Positions 55,378 through 63,953 are shown, counted from the stretch's first letter. The stretch is 64,000 nucleotides of DNA from Halarcobacter sp. (GCA_030145305.1 JAQYVX010000007.1:62001-126000), one strand, 5' to 3'. Notes: generated from the sequence alone by a model not told the origin. Translations and numbers: made by a program.

Positions 55378-56130
55378 ATGATACTTGACAAACTAAAAAA
55401 AGAAGCACTTAAAAGTGCAAAAGAAAATGATTTTAAATTACAAAAAGTATTTGTAGGAGATGTTTTTACTTATGTTTCAATAAGTAATGAAAATCAGAAT
55501 AGTATAGGAGTGACTCTAAGCCCAAAAGAAGAAGACTCTTTAGAAAAAGATTTTAAATCCTTAGAAGAAATTTTAAGTGATAAAAACTATAATAGTTTAT
55601 CAAGAGCAATCACACTAGCTGCAATTAATGCAGTTGGACAATATGAAATAAAAAAGAGAAAAATTCTTTTGCAAGACAACTTACGAGATGCTCTTTATAC
55701 TTTAATCATGAATAATTATAAAGAAAATGACAAAATTGTTTTTATAGGCAATTTAAAGCCAGTAATCAGAAAATTAAAAGAACATAATAAAAATATAGAA
55801 GTTTTTTGTAGAGCAAAAGTAGAATCTAAAAATGGTGTTTATAATGATATTTTTGAATATGAAGCAGTTAGCAAAGCTGATATAGTAATAATTACAGGAG
55901 CAACTTTAATTGGTTCCACAATTGATGCTTTATTAAAATTTACAAGCAAAGCAAAATTAGTAATTTTATCTGGATTTTCAGCAGGAGCAAATACCCTTTG
56001 GCTAAATAACTTAGGAATGACACATGTTGCTAGTATAAGCTTAGAGAATTGTTTGCAAGATGATTTAGAAAAAAATGATTTAGAGCTTATTTTCAAGAAT
56101 AAATGTTATATAAAAGAGTTAAAAAACTAA
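55378..56130 (+). CDS. DUF364/DUF4213 Rossmann-like protein (putative metal chelation)
   Basis: The 250-residue protein has the two-part layout of this family: an N-terminal enolase-like domain (about 1-105, AITLAAINAVGQY) and a C-terminal Rossmann-like domain (IVFIGNLKPVIRKL, ADIVIITGATLIGSTID, VILSGFSAGANT). Families with DUF364 are called heavy-metal chelation domains and often sit next to metal or molybdate import genes, as here. The reaction is unknown. The end overlaps the converging GDSL hydrolase gene by 12 bases. Confidence 0.85.
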   Translation: MILDKLKKEALKSAKENDFKLQKVFVGDVFTYVSISNENQNSIGVTLSPKEEDSLEKDFKSLEEILSDKNYNSLSRAITLAAINAVGQYEIKKRKILLQDNLRDALYTLIMNNYKENDKIVFIGNLKPVIRKLKEHNKNIEVFCRAKVESKNGVYNDIFEYEAVSKADIVIITGATLIGSTIDALLKFTSKAKLVILSGFSAGANTLWLNNLGMTHVASISLENCLQDDLEKNDLELIFKNKCYIKELKN

Positions 56131-56634
56131 CTCTTTCTTTAACTTATATGCCCATGATAAATAGGCTTTTTGCCCAAGATGTAAGCCATCTATTGTTAGT
56201 TCTTTTTTTAAAAGTCCTTCTTCATTTGAGAAAGATTTATTTAGATTTATAAATAAGATTTTCTTACTTAGACAATATTCTTCAAGCATATTATTGAAAG
56301 TTTTGACTTTTTTATTTACAGTTGGCATTTGCGTTAAAAGTGTTGCTTGTACTATAATTTTTGTATTAAAACTCTCCAATTTTTCTAAAATATTTTTATA
56401 GTTTTCAAAAATGTCTTTTAAAGGAATTGAAAGACATAAATCATTTATTCCTGCCATTAAAAAAACTATTTTAGGTTCAATTTCTCCTATTATATTAATT
56501 CTATTTAATATCCCAGTAGTTGTATCGCCATCAAGTCCAAGATTGATTAATTTTTCTTCTTCTAATAATTTTTTCCAATCACCACGACCTGTAATTGAAT
56601 CTCCTAACATTACTATTTTAATATTTTTTTTCAT
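56119..56634 (-). CDS. SGNH/GDSL-family hydrolase
   Basis: The 171-residue esterase-like protein has block I MLGDSITGRGDW (Ser in GDSIT), block III LMAGINDL (N in GxND) and a C-terminal block with the catalytic His in DGLHLGQKAY. No signal peptide. It could deacylate a lipid or sugar. It is just downstream of the racemase gene in the same direction. Confidence 0.9.
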   Translation of the reverse strand: MKKNIKIVMLGDSITGRGDWKKLLEEEKLINLGLDGDTTTGILNRINIIGEIEPKIVFLMAGINDLCLSIPLKDIFENYKNILEKLESFNTKIIVQATLLTQMPTVNKKVKTFNNMLEEYCLSKKILFINLNKSFSNEEGLLKKELTIDGLHLGQKAYLSWAYKLKKELVF

Positions 56635-56659
56635 TTTAAAATCTTTTTATTTTATTTTC

Positions 56660-57358
56660 TTATAGTTCAAGTGCAAAATCAATTGCATCTAAAACATGTA
56701 ACAAAGTTGTATCATAAATAGGAATATCAACATAACCTTGTTTTATAAGCATTGAGATTTCAGTACATCCTAAAATTACCCCTTCACAGTTATGTTCTTC
56801 TTCAAGACGTTTTATTATCTTAATATATTCATCCCGTGAACTACGCTTACATTTTCCAAAACAAAGCTCTTTATAAATCACATCATGAATAATATTTTGC
56901 TCTTTTTCATTTGGAATAACCACTTCAATTCCAAACTTTTCTTGAATTCTATTTTTATAAAACTCTTCTGTCATTGTGAACTTTGTTCCTAATAGTGCTA
57001 CTTTTTTTATCTTATCTCTAACTAAAGCTTTTCCAGTTGAATCTGCAATATGTAAAATAGGAATGGAAATGTTTTTTTCTATTTTAGGAACAACTTTATG
57101 CATAGTATTTGTACAAATTATTAAAAAATCTGCCTTTGCATCTTCTATTGCTTTGGCTTCTTTTGATAAAATCGCCGCTGTTTCATCCCATAAAGCACTA
57201 TGTTGAAATTTTTCTATTTCTTCAAAATCAACACTTGAAAGTATTATCTTAGCACTATGCAAACCGCCAAGTCTTTTTTTAATCTCTTCATTTAGCAATC
57301 TATAATAAGTAGCACTTGATTCCCAAGACATCCCACCTAACATTCCTATTTTTTTCAT
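56660..57358 (-). CDS. Aspartate/glutamate racemase family protein
   Basis: The 232-residue protein starts KKIGMLGGMSWESSATYYR and has both catalytic Cys: C82 in ICTNTMHK and C198 in ILGCTEISML. Relatives racemise Asp or Glu without cofactor, as in YgeA/RacX; the substrate is not given by sequence. A D-amino acid for cell wall or signalling is possible. Confidence 0.92.
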   Translation of the reverse strand: MKKIGMLGGMSWESSATYYRLLNEEIKKRLGGLHSAKIILSSVDFEEIEKFQHSALWDETAAILSKEAKAIEDAKADFLIICTNTMHKVVPKIEKNISIPILHIADSTGKALVRDKIKKVALLGTKFTMTEEFYKNRIQEKFGIEVVIPNEKEQNIIHDVIYKELCFGKCKRSSRDEYIKIIKRLEEEHNCEGVILGCTEISMLIKQGYVDIPIYDTTLLHVLDAIDFALEL

Positions 57359-57457
57359 TGTTACCCTTTATTTAATAACTTTTCTAAAGTAAGTATAGCA
57401 AATATCATTAAATTTATAATAAGGCAAGAATCCACTCTTTTAGATTAGCTTCACAGT

Positions 57458-58027
57458 TTATTTATTTATTTCTACTTTTTTAGAAGTATCATAAACTAGT
57501 TCATAAAAGCTATTATTGTTAAATTCAAACTGCGTAATAACTTCAAGTCCTAATTTTCTAACATGAGCTTCATAAGATCTATTATTTATTTTATTTATAA
57601 AAGTTACTAAAATAGGATATTTTTTGCTCATTTCTTCTCTAGCATATTCAAAAAGATTTTCAAAGATTTTATTTCCTCTATACTCTTTTGCAACACAAAT
57701 TGGACCATATTGATATGAATTATCCAAAGTTAATTGTTTTCCTTTGAAGCTTAAGGTTTCTAAAAAACTTGCCATATGTTCAAACATTGGCCAAGCAAGC
57801 CAATAATGCCATGAAGCACACATAGCATAGGAAATAACTCTATTTTCATCTAAAGCAATAAAAACTCCATCAAGTTTTATTAAATCTTCTATTTGTTTAT
57901 TAGTAAAAGGAGTTGTTACAAAACCATCATTTTTTTCGTCATCTTTTAAATTACTTACTAAATTTTTTGATTGTAGTGCCAATATTCCATTTATATTTTC
58001 ATTTGTAGCTAAAGAGTATTTAATCAT
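57458..58027 (-). CDS. GNAT-family N-acetyltransferase
   Basis: The 189-residue protein has the GNAT fold pattern, with the acetyl-CoA loop around YGPICVAKEYRGNKIFENLF (about 107-126). The acceptor is unknown. The gap of 99 bases downstream to the racemase shows no clear terminator. Confidence 0.85.
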   Translation of the reverse strand: MIKYSLATNENINGILALQSKNLVSNLKDDEKNDGFVTTPFTNKQIEDLIKLDGVFIALDENRVISYAMCASWHYWLAWPMFEHMASFLETLSFKGKQLTLDNSYQYGPICVAKEYRGNKIFENLFEYAREEMSKKYPILVTFINKINNRSYEAHVRKLGLEVITQFEFNNNSFYELVYDTSKKVEINK

Positions 58028-58122
58028 ATTTCATCCTTTTAAGGATTAGATTATAATTGAATATAATTATATTGAAGTTAAATTATCTGCTAGTTTAGAT
58101 TAAGTAGATAACTTTATAAAAT

Positions 58123-58149
58123 AAATCCTTGATATGAAATCAAGGATTT
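58123..58149 (-). terminator. Terminator of the Cache-protein gene
   Basis: AAATCCTTGAT (58123-58133) and ATCAAGGATTT (58139-58149) form an 11-base-pair stem with a five-base loop, eight bases past the stop of the Cache gene on the minus strand. Confidence 0.85.
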
Positions 58150-58156
58150 TTTGAAC

Positions 58157-58603
58157 CTATTGTTTATAATATCCTGCACCAATTAATTGGTTTTCCCCAA
58201 TTCCAATTACATATGATGATTTTGGAGTTTGTTTACCCGTAGTTGGATGTGCCCATACATAATCAACCCAACCTTTTTCTTCAGTTTTTACTTTATCAAT
58301 AAAGTTTTTAAATACTTGATTTCTAGCTTTATCTTTGTATTTATAAAGATTTTTACCCTTTAGTGGTTTTTTAGGATGAGCTGTTATTACGCCTTCAAAA
58401 TCATTTGCCCAAATGTATAAATCCCCTTGGTCAAACATTCCGCCTTTTTTCCCAAACTCTTCCACACAAAGACTTACTCCTTTTTCATCACAAAAAGCTT
58501 TTGCTTTTTCAACATGAGCTTGAACTTCTTCTGCTGTTAAGGCAAAGGCATAAGTCGCACTTCCTATTAATAAAGCCGCACTAAATTTGATTAATCTATT
58601 CAT
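58157..58603 (-). CDS. Periplasmic single-domain Cache protein
   Basis: The 148-residue product has a signal peptide (1-21, ending YAFA) and one sCache-type domain: QGDLYIWANDFEGVITAHP, GWVDYVWAHPTTGKQTPKSSYV and a C-terminal GAGYYKQ. It has no transmitter part, so it acts alone, perhaps as a binding protein for a small ligand presented to a receptor. It stands in its own transcription unit. Confidence 0.82.
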   Translation of the reverse strand: MNRLIKFSAALLIGSATYAFALTAEEVQAHVEKAKAFCDEKGVSLCVEEFGKKGGMFDQGDLYIWANDFEGVITAHPKKPLKGKNLYKYKDKARNQVFKNFIDKVKTEEKGWVDYVWAHPTTGKQTPKSSYVIGIGENQLIGAGYYKQ

Positions 58604-58740
58604 ATCTACTCCTCAAGTTTTTAATTCTTGAACAATTCTACATGAAAATAATAAATTTTATCTTAATAAAATAAGTTATTTTGCTTATTTTTTAGAAAAT
58701 ACTTTATTTTATAAAAATATTTAAAAAATGCTATTCTATC

Positions 58741-58763
58741 GCTACTTTGTCTACTAAAGCAGC
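58741..58763 (-). other. Inverted repeat in the 240-base gap between the Cache and cbiO genes
   Basis: GCTACTTT (58741-58748) and AAAGCAGC (58756-58763) pair over eight positions with one mismatch. An outer ATGCT/AGCAT pair followed on the minus strand by TTTTTT may extend it. It could be a second terminator or a small RNA end. Nothing else was seen in the gap besides the promoter of the Cache gene. Confidence 0.35.
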
Positions 58764-58811
58764 ATGATATTTGCAATTTATTTAAAATTATTTGGATTTA
58801 TTTTTTATACT

Positions 58812-58835
58812 ATTGAAGGGAAATAATCCTTCAAT
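58812..58835 (-). terminator. Hairpin at the end of the nickel/cobalt operon
   Basis: ATTGAAGG (58812-58819) and CCTTCAAT (58828-58835) form an 8-base-pair stem, nine bases after the cbiO stop. There is no clear U-tract on the minus strand. Confidence 0.5.
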
Positions 58836-58843
58836 ATAATTAT

Positions 58844-59497
58844 TTAATTTTGTTTATTTAGTCCATCTTTACTTAGAGTATAAATACTAGGAGCTAAGCT
58901 CTCAATAAAACTTTTATGATGAGAAACTATAATCATTGATTTTTTTATATTATTTAAAATCTTTATTATTCTTTTTTCAGCATCTTCATCTAGTGCATTT
59001 GTAGGTTCATCAAGTAATAAAATTTTTGGTTTAGTAATTAAAATACCAGCTAGTGCTACAATTTTTTGTTCACCGCCACTTAAATCATATATATTTCTAT
59101 TTTCTAAATGTAATATTCCTAATTCTTCCAAAATACTAATTGCTTTTTTATAAGCTTCGTCTTTTAAAATCCCTTTTGCTCTTAAAGCAAACATCACATC
59201 TTCAATAACACTAGGACATAAAAAATGGTCACTTACTTCTTGGGGAAGATAACCTATATCACTTCTATATTTATTAAAATCTTTTAATGATTTCATTTCA
59301 TTATGAAAAAGAAAAAGCTCGCCTTCTTCTTGTTTAATTAGCCCTGCTACAATTTTTAAAAGTGAACTTTTCCCACTTCCATTTGCGCCAACAATTGCAA
59401 CTTTTTCTTCATGGGAAACATCTAAAGTAAGATTTCTAAAAACCTCTTTTGAGGAGTTTTTTAAACTTACTTTTTTTAAATTTATTGAACAACTCAT
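58844..59497 (-). CDS. cbiO: ECF transporter ATPase CbiO/NikO
   Basis: The 217-residue ATPase has Walker A VGANGSGKSS near 36-45, the signature LSGGEQKIVALA, and Walker B ILLLDEPTNAL with IIVSHHK at the His switch. It energises the metal-uptake complex with the CbiQ protein upstream. It is the last gene of the operon. Confidence 0.95.
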   Translation of the reverse strand: MSCSINLKKVSLKNSSKEVFRNLTLDVSHEEKVAIVGANGSGKSSLLKIVAGLIKQEEGELFLFHNEMKSLKDFNKYRSDIGYLPQEVSDHFLCPSVIEDVMFALRAKGILKDEAYKKAISILEELGILHLENRNIYDLSGGEQKIVALAGILITKPKILLLDEPTNALDEDAEKRIIKILNNIKKSMIIVSHHKSFIESLAPSIYTLSKDGLNKQN

Positions 59498-59508
59498 TTA
59501 TTACCTTT

Positions 59509-60156
59509 CTACCAAACAATATATTTAACAAATAACATACAAACTAAAAATATTAGAACTAAATCATAAACTGAAAGTTTAGAATTATTAATCAAATAAA
59601 TTCTTCCATGAAAACCTCTTAATTTAAAAGAATCTTCCATTGCATTGGCTTTTTTAATAGATTTTACAAATATATGCCCAAATAAATTTCCATAGGTTTC
59701 ATAAGCAAAAATACTTGTACTTGCATGAAAACCTCTTATTTTTAATGTCTGTTTTATTTTTTTAAATTCATCGCTTAAAGTCTGAATCATTTTAAGTGTA
59801 AAATACACTGAACTTACAAGTTTTTTTGGGAATCTTAATTCATTTAAAGCTCTTACAATATCATAACCACTTGAATTTGAAAAAAGCAATAGATTAAAAA
59901 GGATTATCATATTTGTTCTTATATAAATATTTAAAGCTTCTTCTAGAGTATCTTGTATTAATAAAACAATAAATATCATTACAATAAAAAAATTTAAAAA
60001 TAGTAACTTTTTTAATATTCTTAAAACATTTTTATATTCACAATAAATCATAAAAACAATAGGAAGAAGGTAAATAAATTCAAAGGTATTAAAACTAATA
60101 AAAATGGAGTATAAAAAAGCAGAAACTAATAAAATTGAAGCATTAAATTTACTCAT
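59509..60156 (-). CDS. cbiQ: ECF transporter transmembrane subunit CbiQ/NikQ
   Basis: The 215-residue protein has about five membrane helices and the coupling motifs KIRGFHA and KLRGFHG (the two A-R-G type motifs of T components) in the long cytoplasmic loop. They bind the ATPase. It overlaps NikL by four bases. Confidence 0.93.
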   Translation of the reverse strand: MSKFNASILLVSAFLYSIFISFNTFEFIYLLPIVFMIYCEYKNVLRILKKLLFLNFFIVMIFIVLLIQDTLEEALNIYIRTNMIILFNLLLFSNSSGYDIVRALNELRFPKKLVSSVYFTLKMIQTLSDEFKKIKQTLKIRGFHASTSIFAYETYGNLFGHIFVKSIKKANAMEDSFKLRGFHGRIYLINNSKLSVYDLVLIFLVCMLFVKYIVW

Positions 60157-60593
60157 TTTATGATTTTCTTATTCTTTTTTAAAAGTAAAAATATTCCCAT
60201 TATTAATAAAATTGCTATAAAAGATTGAATCAAGCTATCTTTAAAACTTTTTATTTTTATCTCTTCATGTTTAGTTTTTACTTTCTTATTTATATTTGCA
60301 TTTGTACTTACTTCAAAACTTGCAAAGGCTGCATGTCCACCTATTGCCTCAACTTTTATATGTAAAGACTCTTTTGGGTTTTTTATTAAATATTCACCTT
60401 TTTTATTTGTTTTTGCTTTTTCTATTAATTCGTCTTTTAAATTATAAATTTCTACTTTACAATTTTTACAATAAGACCCTGATGCAAAGTAGGAACTAAT
60501 AATTACATCTTCATTTTCTTGGATTAAAAATATATTCAATTTATGGGCAAATAATGAGCTTAATAATAGAAATAAAAGAAGTGATATTTTCAT
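60153..60593 (-). CDS. nikL: NikL-like auxiliary protein of the nickel/cobalt importer
   Basis: The 146-residue protein has a signal peptide (1-16), a periplasmic beta-sandwich-like domain with VEIYNLKDELIEKAKT and KEAIGGHAAF-like segments (VEAIGGHAAFASF), and a C-terminal membrane helix (about 122-140). This is the NikL pattern. After cleavage at LFA the mature protein would start with His17. Two Cys (C42, C45; YCKNC) could also bind metal. It overlaps cbiM and cbiQ by four bases each. Confidence 0.8.
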   Translation of the reverse strand: MKISLLLFLLLSSLFAHKLNIFLIQENEDVIISSYFASGSYCKNCKVEIYNLKDELIEKAKTNKKGEYLIKNPKESLHIKVEAIGGHAAFASFEVSTNANINKKVKTKHEEIKIKSFKDSLIQSFIAILLIMGIFLLLKKNKKIIK

Positions 60594-61192
60594 AAACTAA
60601 GCTCTTTCAAAAGTTCAGGTAAGGCTTTTTTTAAATAGTTTATTAAAAAAAGAGTTATAAGACCTTCTATAATCATAGCAGGAATATTTGCAAAAATTAT
60701 TGTATAAGAAGCGTAAAGATACTCTTGTTTTGATAAGGCTAAAATTAAAGCTAGAAAAATTGTTGCTAAAAAAACTGTTAGAAATCCTATTGAAAAATAT
60801 CTTATTTTTATAGGCAAAAAATCTAAAACTTTATTCTTTACTAATAAATATATTAAATATCCAGGAAAAGCCATAATAAAAACATTTGCTCCCAATGAAG
60901 TTAATCCTCCATACCCTAAAAGCGTAGCTTGTAGTAATAAAGCAATCAATATTGCTAAGAAAATAGTAGGGCCTAAAATAATTCCTAATACTCCAATAAG
61001 TACTAAGTGAATTTGTGTTGGACCTAAGGGAATATGAATAAATGAAGCAATAAAAAATATTGCACTCATAGCTGAGACGATTGCAATACTTCTATTTTTT
61101 AGATTTCTTAATGAATATAAAACAAAACCTAAACTAATAATTGAAGTGCTAATTATTACTTCACTTGATAAAATGCCGTCTGAAATATGCAT
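60590..61192 (-). CDS. cbiM: ECF substrate-binding membrane protein CbiM/NikM
   Basis: The 200-residue membrane protein begins MHISDGILSSEV; the N-terminal Met-His is the known metal-binding element of CbiM/NikM proteins. It also has HIPLGPTQIHLVLIG and six to seven helices. With the auxiliary NikK and NikL the system is more like the nickel type (NikKMLQO), but cobalt cannot be excluded. Confidence 0.93.
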   Translation of the reverse strand: MHISDGILSSEVIISTSIISLGFVLYSLRNLKNRSIAIVSAMSAIFFIASFIHIPLGPTQIHLVLIGVLGIILGPTIFLAILIALLLQATLLGYGGLTSLGANVFIMAFPGYLIYLLVKNKVLDFLPIKIRYFSIGFLTVFLATIFLALILALSKQEYLYASYTIIFANIPAMIIEGLITLFLINYLKKALPELLKELSL

Positions 61193-61215
61193 TTATTTAT
61201 TCCCTTTTAAAAGCA

Positions 61216-61950
61216 TTAGTAAGCTTTTAACCAAAGTAAAGCACCATTTTCAATTGGATACTCTTTTCCATCTAATTTTTTTGTTCCTTCTTCAATAAGT
61301 GCGGCAAAGCCCCACCAACCTTTATGATTCATTACAAAAGAAAAGACACCATTTGCATCTGTTTTTACAAGCTGTGTAATATGTGCATTACTTGGAGCTT
61401 TTAGTCCAAAAGTATTAAATAATTCAACTTCTACCTCAACATTTGAGGCCGCTTTTCCATTATGTAAAACTTTTCCTTGAAAAATATTTCCTTTATAAAG
61501 TCCAAAAGGTTTTGTAAGTGGAATAATTTCATATTTTAAACCAAGAGGTTCATCCCAACCATCTTCTCTTCCAAAAGCTGAAACAATTATTTTAGGTACA
61601 TGAGAAATAAATTTTTCTTCACTAGGTTCATAATAAGCTTGTGGCTGCACAAAAAATTTGTAAACTCCTGGTCTTTTTATAGTATAAGAACTACTCCAAG
61701 CCTTGTGTCCAAAAACTTTTGTTTCTTTTAAAGCTAAGCTATTTTTTTTATTTTCAAGGAAAATTCCATGAGGTTTTTCCATAGTCATGCCTGTTTGCTC
61801 AAAAGGATGTATAAACATAGCTTCTAGTTTTATTTCTGCATTTTTTTTATCTTCAACAATATCCGTTTGTGGAATAAATGTTAAAAAGTGTGCACTTCCA
61901 ATTAAGGGTAGGAATAACGATAAAAGAATATAATATTTAAAGTTTTTCAA
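61216..61950 (-). CDS. nikK: NikK-like periplasmic DUF4198 protein
   Basis: The protein (244 residues from TTG 61950) has a signal peptide (about 1-17, ending IGSA). The mature form starts with His (HFLTFIPQ) and has the DUF4198 beta-sandwich pattern (MEKPHGIFLENKK, GFAALIEEG, ALLWLKAY). Longer in-frame starts up to 62058 lack ribosome sites, whereas AGGAG lies six bases before TTG 61950. NikK proteins deliver or capture metal for the ECF importer. It is first in the operon. Confidence 0.82.
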   Translation of the reverse strand: MKNFKYYILLSLFLPLIGSAHFLTFIPQTDIVEDKKNAEIKLEAMFIHPFEQTGMTMEKPHGIFLENKKNSLALKETKVFGHKAWSSSYTIKRPGVYKFFVQPQAYYEPSEEKFISHVPKIIVSAFGREDGWDEPLGLKYEIIPLTKPFGLYKGNIFQGKVLHNGKAASNVEVEVELFNTFGLKAPSNAHITQLVKTDANGVFSFVMNHKGWWGFAALIEEGTKKLDGKEYPIENGALLWLKAY

Positions 61951-62070
61951 ATCTCTCTCCTGTTTTTTGATTTGTAAAATTATAAAATTATAGCTTTTAG
62001 ATATTAATAAATTTTCTATTATCTTATGTAGTTTTTGTACCTCAAAGTAATTATACATTAAGCCTATTTT

Positions 62071-63309
62071 TTAATTTTTAAAAGTTATTTTAAAACAAGC
62101 CCCATCTTTTTTATTGCAGACTTCTATTTTTGCACCTAATTTTTCGACTATTTGCTTTGTCATATAAAGTCCAACACCAGTTCCTTTAGACTCTTTTGTA
62201 GTAAAATTTGATTCAAAAACTCTTTCTAAAATTGAAGGAGGAATTCCTTTTGCATTATCACTTATTCTCAAAATAGTAAGCTTACCTTCTATAGAAGCGG
62301 TTACTGTAATTCTTCTATTTTTAATATTATTGCTAATAAAAGCATCTTTGCTATTGTTTATCAAATTTATAAGAACATGCTTGAATTCATTTAAAACAAC
62401 AGTAACTTTTTCTTCTAATCTTCCCTCTTTTTTTATTTCTATTTGATTTTTAATTAATTCATCTTTCATTAGTATTGTTACTGAATCAAGTAATATTTGT
62501 ATTGAAACTTTCCTTATCTCTGATTTTGGTCTAAAAAAAGATCTAAATTCATCCAAGGTTTCAACTAAATGTTTTACTTGTTTTTCACTTTTATTAACAA
62601 ACTTACTTATTTCTTCTTTATTTAAAGTATCAGAAAGTAAACATTGAATCTGAATTTGTTGATTTATTAAACTAACTACTCCTAGCGGGTTTTTCCATTG
62701 ATGAGCTATGGCATCAATCATTGCTCCCATTGAGGCATCTTTTGCTTGTTTTAATAGAATTTTATCTTTTTCACGAAGTTCATTTACAGATTCTTCTACT
62801 TTAGTTTCTAAATTTTTATTTAAGATTTTTAGTTTTTCTGAGACTTCATTTAATTCAAAATTTTTCTTTTCTAAACTATTCTTTGTTTTTGCTAATTCTC
62901 TTGAAGCTGTAGAAAATTCATTTATCATAGATAAATATTCTCTTGCATCAGTATGGGATAAAGTTGGCTTTTCTTCTGCTACAACAAGTATTTTATCATT
63001 TTCATTAAGGTATAAAACTAAATCATAACTACTTGGAATATCTTCTACACTTCTACATTCCAAACTAAAATTCGTATTTACTTTTTTTATTTTATTTTCA
63101 CAATTTAATTCGTCTATACTTTTAAATAAACTTTTATGATGAGTGTAAGTAGTAAAATCTTTTAAATATTTAAACTTATCTTTGTATTCTTCAAAGTTTT
63201 TATTAAAATCTAATATTTTTGTATCTTTTTCAATTAAGAAAATAAATTTATTTTTATTATCAAATAGTTTTTCAATTATTTCTGTATTTAATATATTTAA
63301 ATCTATCAC
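62071..63309 (-). CDS. Soluble sensor histidine kinase
   Basis: The 412-residue kinase has no signal peptide or membrane helix. Order: N-terminal PAS-like region (about 1-115), coiled coil (about 120-190, with a SRELAKTKNSLEKKN segment), dimerisation box AIAHQWKNPLGVV with phospho-His203, and ATPase part with NLINNSKDAF (N box), DNAKGIPPSI (G1), and KGTGVGLYM (G2). The start is GTG 63309, overlapping the stop of the B12-binding protein by four bases, so both are translated together. No response regulator is next to it. The PAS-like call is weak. Confidence 0.9.
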   Translation of the reverse strand: MIDLNILNTEIIEKLFDNKNKFIFLIEKDTKILDFNKNFEEYKDKFKYLKDFTTYTHHKSLFKSIDELNCENKIKKVNTNFSLECRSVEDIPSSYDLVLYLNENDKILVVAEEKPTLSHTDAREYLSMINEFSTASRELAKTKNSLEKKNFELNEVSEKLKILNKNLETKVEESVNELREKDKILLKQAKDASMGAMIDAIAHQWKNPLGVVSLINQQIQIQCLLSDTLNKEEISKFVNKSEKQVKHLVETLDEFRSFFRPKSEIRKVSIQILLDSVTILMKDELIKNQIEIKKEGRLEEKVTVVLNEFKHVLINLINNSKDAFISNNIKNRRITVTASIEGKLTILRISDNAKGIPPSILERVFESNFTTKESKGTGVGLYMTKQIVEKLGAKIEVCNKKDGACFKITFKN

Positions 63310-63953
63310 TTATTCTCTTTTTCTAATTCTTTTAATAAAGAGTCCATATCTTTTATATAAAAATCAGCTTTTGTTTTTATCTCACTATTAGCTTTGTAAG
63401 CTTGTCCCCCAACATAAAACTTGATTCTCTCTTTTAGTGCTAGTTTCAATTCTGAAATTAGATTTTCTGTTGAATCTAAGTTTGAGATAAGTGTAGTTGA
63501 AATTATTATTTCTTTTATATTTTCTTTCTTGATTAAATTTAAAAGTTCTTCATAAGTACTATTTGAATCAAGGAAATGCACATTGTAACCGTTTAATTCA
63601 AGTAAATCGGCTACAATTCTAGCTCCTAAAACATGTAATTCATTAGGAGAAAGTGTAACAATTATTTTTCTTCTATTAACAGCACTATTACTTAATATTT
63701 TTTCATAATGTTCAACCATAACTCGTTGACATATGGAAGTAGCTGTATGTTCTTCACCAACTGTAATTTCATTATCAGCCCATTTTTTACCTATTTCATG
63801 CATACTTGGAACAATTATTTGCTCCCAGAAAGATTTAATATCTTCGTTATTTTTTATATATTCTTTTGAAATTGATATTGCTTTTGTCATACTAGGTTCT
63901 AATAAAGCATCGATAAAAATATTTATTTCTAAGCTATGATTTTTACCTTGCAT
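63306..63953 (-). CDS. Stand-alone cobalamin-binding sensor, CarH/AerR-like
   Basis: The 215-residue protein has two parts: a helical cap domain (about 1-90) with W58 and E68-H69 in the W-x9-EH arrangement, and a B12-binding Rossmann domain with E105-x-H107-x-x-G110 (NELHVLGAR), STTLIS (152-157) and VGGQAY (181-186). In CarH and related proteins, W-x9-EH surrounds the upper adenosyl ligand and the His of E-x-H binds cobalt from below. There is no DNA-binding or enzyme domain. The ATG at 63953 is preceded by a strong GGGAGAGGGA site. It overlaps the kinase gene, which suggests that it feeds the kinase. Confidence 0.88.
   Translation of the reverse strand: MQGKNHSLEINIFIDALLEPSMTKAISISKEYIKNNEDIKSFWEQIIVPSMHEIGKKWADNEITVGEEHTATSICQRVMVEHYEKILSNSAVNRRKIIVTLSPNELHVLGARIVADLLELNGYNVHFLDSNSTYEELLNLIKKENIKEIIISTTLISNLDSTENLISELKLALKERIKFYVGGQAYKANSEIKTKADFYIKDMDSLLKELEKENK

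Noticed and set aside
61951-62058. N-terminal extension of the NikK-like protein by 36 residues
   Set aside because: It would put the signal peptide in the interior and has no ribosome site; AGGAG before TTG 61950 fits better.
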